64,000 nt of DNA, taken from assembly GCF_029168945.1 (NCBI RefSeq), contig NC_083607.1, positions 11,488,001 through 11,552,000 of the forward strand. Reading direction: 5' to 3'. The notes beneath the pieces were generated by a model. It had not been told where the DNA came from and made no database searches. It worked only from the letters and a program-made list of their open reading frames with translations. Origin of the DNA: Cannabis sativa (lineage: Eukaryota; Streptophyta; Magnoliopsida; Rosales; Cannabaceae). The stretch's first letter is position 1, and every line of letters begins with the position of its first letter. The position numbers and the translations under genes are program-made. This document shows positions 40,401 through 51,200 of this stretch, one piece after another.

Positions 40401-43400
40401 TACGGGCCAAGTTCTTCTTCGGGGCCATCTTAAGCACGGCTTGTATCATCTTGATTTGTCCAAAGCCAGCCTCAACTCAACACAGTCCACTAGAGGACTC
40501 TCTCTTCCCTTTGCTACATTCAATTGTGTCAAGAACACACCTACTGGACCCTTCACTGAAGCTCAAATATGGCATCATCGTCTTGGTCATGCCTCCCCAA
40601 GGATTTTAAAGAATGTCCTTTGTACTATTAATTTTAAAACAAGATGTAATTTTCTTCCTTTTTGTCAAGCTTGTAATATGGCAAACTTCACAGTATTCAC
40701 TTTGGTCTTTGATTTAGTACACACCGATGTATGGGGACCATCTTTTTACAATTCAATAGAAGGATTCCGTTACTATGTTAGTTTCATTGATGACTTCTCT
40801 AAATTTACTTAGATATATCCTATGAAGGTCAAATCTGAAGTTGCTGCCATTTTTCGACAATTCAAGTCTTATGTTGAACTACAGTTTAATACCAAGATAA
40901 AAGCCGTGCAATCGGACTGGGGTGGTGAGTATAGACCACTGCAGTCCATCCTTGAGCCATTGGGCATCAACTTCAGACATCCGTGCCCCCATACACACCA
41001 GCAACAGGGAAGAGCTGAACGAAAACATCGTCATGTAGTTGACATGGGCCTCTCCTTTTTGGCTCAGGCAAATATGCCTCTCACACATTGGTGGGATGCC
41101 TTCACCACAGCTGCCTACACTATAAATTGGCTTCCACACCTGTGTTACAACTACGAAAATCCATTTGAGGTATTGTTTCACCAAAAACCCAACTACTCAT
41201 TCCTCAAAACCTTTGGTTGCTCTTGTTATCCTTTACTTTGCCCTTACCAAACCAACAAATTGGCCTTTCAAATAGCTCACTGCTTGCTCCTTGGATATAG
41301 CCCCAGCCACAAAGGTTACAAATGTATGCACCCTACTGGCCGAATAGATATTGCTCGCACAGTCAAATTAAATGAAACCAGTTTCCCTTATGATACACTT
41401 TTTCCCAAACATGTCTCTCCTCCCATATCAACAACAAATTTATCTCCCAACAGCTTCCCTATACCACCACCGCCTCCTCTAACAGACCCCACACCCCACA
41501 CCTCATACCCCCACACCACAAACACAACCATCTATTCCCCATACTACAGAAACCGATTCCATTGATTCACCACAATATTGCATACCAGCAACCTTATCCC
41601 CAACAGACACGCATATCCTCCCAAGCAACACCCATGTGTCACCATCGGCTATTAATCATGAACCCGATATCATAGTTGACCCTACTGCTAGCATCACCAA
41701 TGATCCCTCTGTAAACACTCAATCGCAACACACTAGTAACATACATCATATGGTCACTCGTGCTAAAGCTGGCATTAGGAAACCCAAAGCCTATACCGTA
41801 ACTTCCAATGTCAGCATCGAACCAAAAACTCTTAAGGCTGCTCTTCAAGATCCCCTATGGTTGAATTCTATGCAAACTGAAATCAAAGCCCTCATTAAAA
41901 ACAACACATGGAAAATGGTCCCCTATGAACCTGGTATGACAATCATTGACAACAAATGGGTGCATCGTGTCAAGTACAATCAAGATGGTTCTGTCAATAG
42001 GTATAAATCAAGACTTGTTGCAAAAGGATTTCAACAAACCCATGGCCTTGACTATTTTGAGATATTCAGCCCCGTCATCAAACCGTGTACCATCCGCCTT
42101 ATATTCTCTCTTGCTGTCACTAATAACTGGCCAATACAGCAAATCGACATCAACAATGCATTCTTGAATGGAGATCTTCAAGAATGCGTTTATATGGCTC
42201 AACCAGCTGGATTCAAAAGTGAGACTCACCCTCACCATGTCTGCAAACTCAACAAATCCATTTATGGCTTAAAGCAAGCTCCTCGCGCTTGGTTTGACAA
42301 GCTCAAACATGCTTTAATTCAGTGGGGTTTTCATAACTCGAGAGCAGACACTTCATTATTTTACCTCCAACGAGAAGGCAAACTTACTCTTCTTCTCATC
42401 TATGTTGATGATATTCTCCTTACAGGTGAAGATAGTGTCTATATTCATCACTTAATTTCTCAATGACATCAACAGTTTGCTTTCAAAAATCTAGGACCCG
42501 TGAGGTACTTTCTCGGCTTTGAAGTTACCGGAACAGCCACTGATCTCTATCTCACTCAAGCCAATTACACTTCAGACCTTCTCACTCGTACCAATATGGC
42601 CGCTGCTACTCCTACACCAACACCAATGTGTCCCAACACCAAACTTGCTACCTCCATGGGAACTATTATGGAAAATCCTACTCTTTATCGCAGTGTTATT
42701 GGAACTCTCCAGTATTTAACTTTGACAAGGCCCGACATCTCCTTTGCTGTAAACAAGTTATCTCAATTCTTAAAAGCTCCCACCAATGAGCATTGGTCTG
42801 CTTGCAAACGGCTTCTTCGGTACTTGACGGGCACAATAGACTATGGTCTCCATTTCAAGGCTGCATCTCCTCTCAATCTAGTTGCCTACACTGATGTCGA
42901 CTGGGCAAGCTCTATTGATGACAGACGATCAACTTCTGGTTATTGCGTCTATCTTGGCCACAATTTAATCACCTGGAGCTCGAGAAAACAAACCGTAGTG
43001 GCTCGCTCAAGCACGGAATCTGAGTACCGTGCTATTGCTCTTGCCACCACAGAGTTAATTTGGGTTCAATCTCTATTCAAAGAGCTTGGCATACACATAC
43101 AAAGCTGTCCTATTCTTTGGTGTGATAATCTTGGTGCCACCTCTCTTGCATCAAATCCCGTCTTTCATCAACAAACGAAGCACATTGAAGTGGATCTTCA
43201 CTTCATTCGTGACAGAGTCCTAGTCCACGAACTTGACATACGCCACGTCTCTGCCACTCATCAAATTACAGACATCCTAACTAAGCCTCTTCCTCAAACT
43301 CAATTTGATCATTTCAGGAACAAGTTAACACTTCGGGAACCAAGTGTAACTTGAGAGGGGGGGGGGGTGTTAGAGTTAGTTAGGCTTCAGTTAATTAGTT

Positions 43401-45208
43401 AATTTTCTGTTTAGCTTTCTGTTAATGCTTGCCTATGTGGCACTGTAATATTGTTAAGTTCTCAATGTATATAAATACATCTTCTCTGCTCCAGTTTAGG
43501 ACAGAGCTTCTCTTTTCAATTTCTCTCTATCTTCTCTCTTAGTTCTGCTCTTACAATAAGTAATCAAATGGTTTCTTAAATTTTAGAAATAGCAAAAAAA
43601 AAAAAAAAAAAAAAAAACATATGCTTTCCATATTTTAAAATATTCACGAGTATATTACAATAGTATTTTGTTAGGCTCAACATAGTAACGATATGGACAA
43701 AATTATTTTTAAACTTATAGAGAAGGTGGAGAAAGAAAAAAGGAAAATAGAATAAGAAGGGAATCAAAGATTAAAAGAGAAGGAAAATCAAAATAGAAGA
43801 TAGGAGAATCTGGGTTTCATTATCTTAACAAGTACATATTTAGTTACAATTTTTTACTAACTTTTTCCATATGTGTATATATATAGCTAATGCAGATTTT
43901 AATATTTTAAAAGATTAATTATATATTAAAATTATTAAATTTAACTAAAAAAATTAAAAATTATAATATGAATCTATATACATTACTTATATTTGGGATA
44001 GAATTAGAAAAATGCTAAGTATTTAATACAATCGAAGAAGCTTTATCGCTATTGATACAATTAAATATCAAATTTACGAAAATATTAGAGAAGTATTAAA
44101 AAGTATATTAGTGGTGTCTAGTATTATTCAAGGAATTAATTATCATTTTTTTTTTTATGATATTAGATAAAAATATTAAGTATTGGGTCTTATATTATAA
44201 TAATTTTTATGTATTATTACTGACCATTTTGAATACTAGCCAATTATTGAGTGCCACATGATAAGTTGATGGTCACCTTACCAAATAGCAATATATATAG
44301 AAAGATAGCATTTTATATGTCTAAAATTATATATAAAGAAGAAATTAAAAAAAAAAAAACATTAAAATAATTAAGAAAAGACAAAAAAAAAAAAAAAAAA
44401 AAGAAAGCATAAGATGACAAGAAATCATCAACCACCTTGTGCACAAATAAATATATATATATTTATATATTACCTTATGCACAAATATATATATTAGATA
44501 GATATATATTGATATATTTTTTTTTTCAAATTAAAACCATGATAGAACTTTTATTGTTATTGGCCTCTTAAAGTTGATATTCTTAGGTGTTGTAAAATAT
44601 TCTAACACATACAAATATACCTAGTTAGTTATATTTAGAAAAATGTTAAAAAGTATTAGTAGCATTTAATACAATCGAAGGAAATTTATCGCTATTGATA
44701 CAATTAAAAGTATTAGAGAAGTACCAATATACCAATATACCAAGAAAAATGTTAAAATATTCTTACATAAACCAATATACCTAGTTAGTTATATTTAGAG
44801 AAGTACTAAAAGGTATTAGTGGTGTCTAATATTACCCAAGGAGTCATATGGCTATATATACAATTAAGTATAATTTTTTGGATGATATTAGAGAAATATT
44901 AAAATTATTAATCGTTGTTAGTACGGGTATTATTAATTGTTCAATTAAGTATCAGGTCTCCTATAATATATTATAATAATTTTTATGTATTATATCTGAT
45001 CATTCTGAATACTAACCAATAATTAAGTGCCATATATAGAATAATGAGCATCTTACCAAACAGCAATGCTCTATTTAGAAAGATAGTATTTTATATATAT
45101 GTCTAAAATTATATATAAAGAAGAAATTAATGAAAAAACATTAAAGTAATTAAGAAAAGATAAAAAAAAAAAGCATAAAATGGCAAGAAATCATCGACCA
45201 CCTTATGC

Positions 45209-45246
<38 letters not shown>

Positions 45247-48200
45247 TAGATATATATATATATATAGTTTAAATTAAAACTATGTGTTGCAGAAATGACA
45301 AAAGCAGTATGTTGTTTTCTTTGAATTGTCTGAATGAGATAATGAGAAAATACAATCAGGCCTTTATAGGCAGTAAAACCTAATAGCAGAACAACAACCA
45401 AAGGTTGTTATGACAGCCAACAAACAACTGAAATAACGGAAGTATAAAACAGAAAGAACTAACTAAACACTATGCATTAAACTAATAGAATAAGTCCTAA
45501 CTGATATTCTTGTTACCCCCCCCCCCCTAAAGATGGACCATATATGTCATGTATGGGTAGGGCCTTCGTGAATGCATCAGCAAGCTGGAGATTGCTGCTA
45601 ACAGGAATGAGGTGGATGACAGATTGTGCAATCTTTTCGCGAATGAAATGGCAGTCCAACTCGATGTGCTTAGTTCGTTCGTGAAAAGTTGGGTTGTCGG
45701 CAATATGAATGGCAGATTTGTTATCACAATAGATGAAGGCAGGTGTAGATTGAGGGATTTGGAAGTCTTTGAGGAGATATTGTAACCAAGTTAACTCACT
45801 TGTGGTGGCAGCCAAGGTGCGATATTCAGCCTCGGCAGAGCTTTTGGAGACAGTAGGTTGTTTCTTGGTTTTCCATGATATGAGACAGTCACCTAGAAAT
45901 ATGCAAAATCCGGTTGTCGAACGTCTTGTTATAGGACAAGTAGCCCAATCTGAGTCTGAAAAACCTCGGAGGTGAAGAGAAGATGAAGAAGAATACAATA
46001 TTCCTTGGCCTGGTGTTCCTTTCAAGTAGCGCAATAAATGATGAAGAGCTGTGAGGTGAGATGTGCGTGGAGAAGACATGAATTGGCTAAGAGTGTTCAC
46101 AGCAAAAGTGATGTCGGGCCGTGAAAGAGTCAAGTATAACAATCTGCCAATTAATTGTCTGTAGTGAGATGGATTGTCCAAGACATCTCCTTCTTGGTCA
46201 GTCAATCGGATTCGGGGATCCATAGGTGCCTTTGCAGGTTTGCTACTAGTGTATCCTGTATCAGCAAGTAATTGCAAAGTGTATTTGCGTTGAGAAAGGA
46301 AGAGGCCATACTGAGCACGAGTTATTTCAAATCCAAGGAAGTACTTGAGGGGCCCGAGTGTCTTCAACTTGAACCTGGCCTGAAGGGATGTCTGTAATTG
46401 TTGAAGAATGTTGATATTTGGACCAGCGAGGATTATGTCATCAACATATACAAGAAGAGCAACAAAGGTTGTGTGGGAGCCTCTTGTAAACAGTGTGTAA
46501 TCGGCATGGGATTGAGTGAATCCTTCTTGGATAAGAGCATCGGTGAGTTTTTTGTACCATTGTCTTGAAGATTGACGAAGACCATAAATAGATTGGTTTA
46601 GCTTGCACACAAAATTAGAGCCCGTGACATTAGAGGGAACCTTGTAACCTTGGGGAAGCTGCACATAGACCTCTTCTTCTAGATCGCCATTTAAAAAGGC
46701 ATTGTTGATGTCAAGTTGCAAAGTGTGCCATCGTTTGATGTTGACAATGGCAAGTAAGAGCTTGAAAGTGACCATTTTTGCAACTGGGGAGAAAGTATCA
46801 AAAAAATCCAATCCTTCTTGCTGCGTATATCCTTGTGCAACTAAGCGAGCTTTGAGTCTTTCAACGCTACCATCACTGTTATACTTGATTTTGTACACCC
46901 ATCGACATCCTATTGCGTGCTTGCCCGGTGGAAGAGGAACGACGGTCCAAGTGTTGTTGATGATGAGGGCGAGTAATTCATTGTCCATTGCTGCCAACCA
47001 TTGCTTGAATTGTGTAGCTTGTTTGTAATTTTGAGGCTCAAACTCGGCTGTGACAGCAAGTATAAAGGCTTTGTAAGCTTTAGATAATTTTGCATAAGAC
47101 ATGAATTTAAATATAGGATGAGGTGTAGTAGATTTATCTTGTAGGAGATTGTAGCATTCAAAATCTTGGAGATAGCTTGGAGGTCGTGAGACACGAGAGG
47201 TTCTTCGAGGTGCAATCGGTTCTGGTGTAGAAGTCTCTTTCTGTGAAGCAGCAGGAGGTGTCGAATTGGCTGGTGTTGACATGGTATTTTCCTGCTGTTG
47301 AGTAGCAGTATGAGTATCATGGGAGATGTTGTCATCTTCATTGTCATTATCCTGTAAAAAGGGATTCGAGGCAGTATCATTGTAATTTTGTGGGAAATAA
47401 TCAGCTATATGTGTGTTGGTTATGTGCTGTGATGGTACCACCAGAGGTAAAAAAGGATCTATAGATTGATTTTGCAAGTTAAGTTTATGAAAAGGAAAGA
47501 CATTTTCATGAAATATAACATTGCGAGAAATAAACACTTGTTTGGTATTAATATCATATAACTTATAACCCTTTATTCCTCTAGGATAGCCGATGAAGAC
47601 ACAGGTTCTTGCCCTTGGTGCAAATTTGGTTCTATGAGAAGAAATACTGGAAGCAAAGGCTAGACATCCGAAGCATTTGAGATGACTGTAATCAGGTGGT
47701 TTGCCTAGCAGTATTTCATAAGGAGTTTTGTTCTTGAGCTTAGGTGTAGGTGTTCGATTAATCAGGAACACGGCTGTCATGAGACACTCAGTCCAGTATT
47801 GGATAGGCACTTTGGACTGAAAATATAAATCCCTTGCTACATTAAGGAGGTGTTGATGTTTTCTTTCAGCAACGGCATTTTGTTCAGGTGTCTCTATGCA
47901 AGTGAAATCATGGGAAATACCATTCTTGGAGAACAAATCTTTGAAAGCAAGTTCAGGGGCATTGTCAGATCTAAAACGTTTGAAAACACAATTATATTGA
48001 GTTTGTATGTAAGCAAGAAAATCATGTATAATAGATATGACATCAGATTTTTGCTTAAGAAGATAAATCCAAGTGAATCTAGAATGATCATCAACCAAAG
48101 TAAGGAAATATCTATGACTAGAATGCGAAGTAACATGATAGGGTCCCCAAATATCACAATGAATGAGATCAAAACAATGATTGGTAAAGTTGTTTTTATT

Positions 48201-51200
48201 AGGAAAAGGTAGTTTCCTTTGCTTAGCTAAAGGACAAATGTAACAAGGTTCAATGCTATGCAAATCTTTAGTTTTACAATTCAAAGAATCTTGTAGTAAA
48301 TGCAAACATTTATTAGACAAATGACCCAAACGCTTGTGCCAAGTTTCAGCAGATGCAAAAGCCTTGATGAGAACGGGTGTGGTGTCCAATATGTAAAGAC
48401 CATTAGCCGATTCACCTTTGCCAATCATTAGCTTGGTGTGCGTATCCTGTAGGTAAAAATTATCAGCAAAGAATTTCAAAGAATAATTGTCCCCTTTTGT
48501 CAAGCAACTAACAGAAATAATGTTATAATGAAAACAAGGAACATATAGGACATCATGAAGGATAAGATGATTGTTCATTTTGATATTACCACTTCGATAT
48601 ACTAGAAGGCTGTTATTATTAGGCAGAATTAACTTAGTTTCTACAATAAAATGAACACTTTGGAATAGATTTAAGTCAGAACAAATGTGCCTAGTTGCAC
48701 CCGAGTCTATGATCCAAGATTTTTCTTTCGATAACATAGCATAATTTGTTAAGATAATACCTGAGTTCCCATTAGAAGTACTCGGGTCTGTAGCAGGTGG
48801 GTTGACAGTTTGGGCACCAAGAAGGTTCAGCAACTGCTGATATTGGTTTGCTGTGCGTTGGGGCAGCAAAGTGTTGCTTTCACTGGGACCCGAACCTGTT
48901 TCATTGGATGTTTGGAATTGGTTTGCTGCAGCATCCTTTGATTTTCCTCCTTTGTTGTATCTGGGGGGATATCCATGTATCTTGTAACATTTTTCGATGG
49001 TGTGACCATGCATGTTACAATGAGTACAAAAGGGCCTGCCACGTTTAGGTTGCTGAGTTTTAGGTGGTCCTTGAGTGTCACCCTTGCTTGAAGCCTTTTC
49101 TCCTTGAAAGGCAAAGGCCATATTCGAGTTTCGATCTGTGGTACTGCCTTGTCCTCTTCTTTGGTTCTCTTCTTGTGTTACTAGAAGAAAGACTCTATTA
49201 ATTTCAGGAAGAGGATCCATGACAAGGATATTGCCACGCACTTGAGCATAAAGATCGGAAAGACCCATGAGAAAGGACATAATGTACTCCATATTGTGAT
49301 GTTCTTGTAAATTCTTGACTCATCCACAAGAACACCCATTACAAGTACAATTTGGTCTGAAATTAGATAGCTGTTCCCAAACTGTTTTCAGCTTAGTAAA
49401 GTATATACTCACAGTTTGATTTTCTTGTCTGAGATTCATCAAGTCTTTCCTTAGGTTGTATATATGAGCTCCATTTTTCTGCTGGAAACGCACCTTTAAA
49501 TCGTTCCAGATTGCAGCAGCAGACTCATCGTGTAGTATGCTAGATGAGATTTCCTTTGAAACAGAATTAATAATCCAGGAAATAACAATGTTGTTATTAC
49601 GGATCCAAGCATTGTAAAGAATATGGTCAGTGATAGGAGGTTTAGGGATAGAGCCATTCAAGAACCCCAATTTGTGCTTGACAGAAATCGCAAGCTCCAT
49701 AGCTCTACACCAAGCAATATAGTTGTCCTGCCCAGTCAACAATTGAGACACCAAAACGTTGCCAGGATTGTCTCCGGGGTGTAGGTAATACGGATCTGAG
49801 GGATCCTCAATCTGGCTTCTTGATCTTGTCATCTGAACATTGAAACGAGTGTTTGTGGTTTGATTTTGATTTCCTCCATTGTTGACTTGGGATGAATCTC
49901 CTTCGGCTGACCCTGCTTCTTGTTCATTTGTCGCCATAACAGCAAGAAAAGGAAGACGAAGTAAAGGAAATCAGAGTAATTACAGAAAGAGAAATGTTGA
50001 GAGAAAACCTGTGTCGATGAAGAGATGAATTCTTCAAGGAACGACAAGGGCAATCAAGATCGGAAGGAAGCATAACTTCCTTGCTCTGATACCATGTTGC
50101 GGAAATGAGAAAAGCCATATGTTGTTTTCTTTGAATTGTCTGAATGAGATAATGAGAAAATACAATCAGGCCTTTATAGGCAGTAAAACCTAATAGCAGA
50201 ACAACAACCAAAGGTTGTTATGACAGCCAACAAACAACTGAAATAACGGAAGTATAAAACAGAAAGAACTAACTAAACACTCTGCACTAAACTAATAGAA
50301 TAAGTCCTAACTGATATTCTTGTTACTATGATAGAGTTTTTATTGTTATTGGTGTGTTAAAATGTTCCTACATATATACCAATATACCTAGTTAGTTATA
50401 ATCTCTAATTATAATACACTTATTTCTTTTTAAAAAATAATTATAATATATAAAAGTGTTTTAACTAAACATGACAGATCAATCTTCCCTGCATATAAAT
50501 TGTGGTGGACCACAAGTGACTGTGAAGAATGTCAATGGAAGTCTCACATATGAAGGTGATGAGTTTGATGGCTACAATTCAGCAGTGAGTAAAAGTATAA
50601 CAAAAACTTGGGGATTTAGCAGCATAGGAGATGCTATGGATGACAATGATAAGATAAATAATCATGTTGTACACGATGACAACAATCTGTTTAAGGATAG
50701 TGGGGATTTATATATTACAGCTCGAAAATCACCCTTGTCCCTCACTTACTTTGGATGTCTGCAAAATGGAATGTACACTGTAAAACTACACTTTGCAGAG
50801 CTTGAGCTTGACAATGTTATTGGCCGACGCATATTTGATATATATATTCAAGTAAGTTATTATTACTCCCTAAGAAAAATACATAGTTATGTAACACATA
50901 TATATTTGTTCGGTACCTAATTTTCTTAAATGGGTAGATCTAATTTGAATAAATAGATTACTATTTTGATTGTAAAACAATAGTACTGGCTTTGCTTTCT
51001 TGATTGCTTCTCTTTGTTTTTTTAGGGAAAGAAAATGTTAGTGGATTTTAATATACATGAGGAAGCTAAAAGAAGTGGTAGTAAAGTTGTTGTCCAAGAG
51101 TATTTTAATGTCAATGTGACTGATAATATCATGGAAATTCGCTTCTATTGGGCTGGAAAAGGAACCACTTGTGTTCCTAAGAGAGGATATTATGGTATTC

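Larger units (their letters stand above)
38887..43555 (+). mobile_element. Copia-2, full-length element in intron 16
   Basis: LTRs at 38887-39074 and 43368-43555, both 188 bp with three differences, all transitions. A perfect 5-bp duplication, ATAAG, flanks it (38882-38886, 43556-43560). The primer-binding site TGGTATCA starts at 39075. The polypurine tract GAGAGGGGGGG lies just before the 3' LTR. It is in the same orientation as the kinase gene, so its LTR transcription start and polyadenylation signals could act on the kinase transcript. Confidence 0.95.
45285..50325 (-). mobile_element. Copia-3, full-length element in intron 16
   Basis: LTRs at 45285-45515 and 50095-50325 (231 bp each, six differences). 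A perfect 5-bp duplication, CTATG, flanks it (45280-45284, 50326-50330). The primer-binding site on the minus strand is TGGTATCAGAGC, a full tRNA-iMet match. The polypurine tract is the C-run at 45516-45526 read on the other strand. The LTR runs TA to CA, not TG to CA, if the duplication is taken as the boundary. It is antisense to the kinase gene. Confidence 0.95.

Noticed and set aside
45516..45526. C-run as assembly gap or sequencing artefact
   Set aside because: It is in the right place and strand for the polypurine tract of Copia-3, and Copia-1 and Copia-2 have similar runs.
45513..49937. Programmed stop-codon readthrough between gag and pol in Copia-3
   Set aside because: The TGA lies inside gag before the zinc knuckle, not at a gag-pol junction. 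A point mutation is the simpler explanation.
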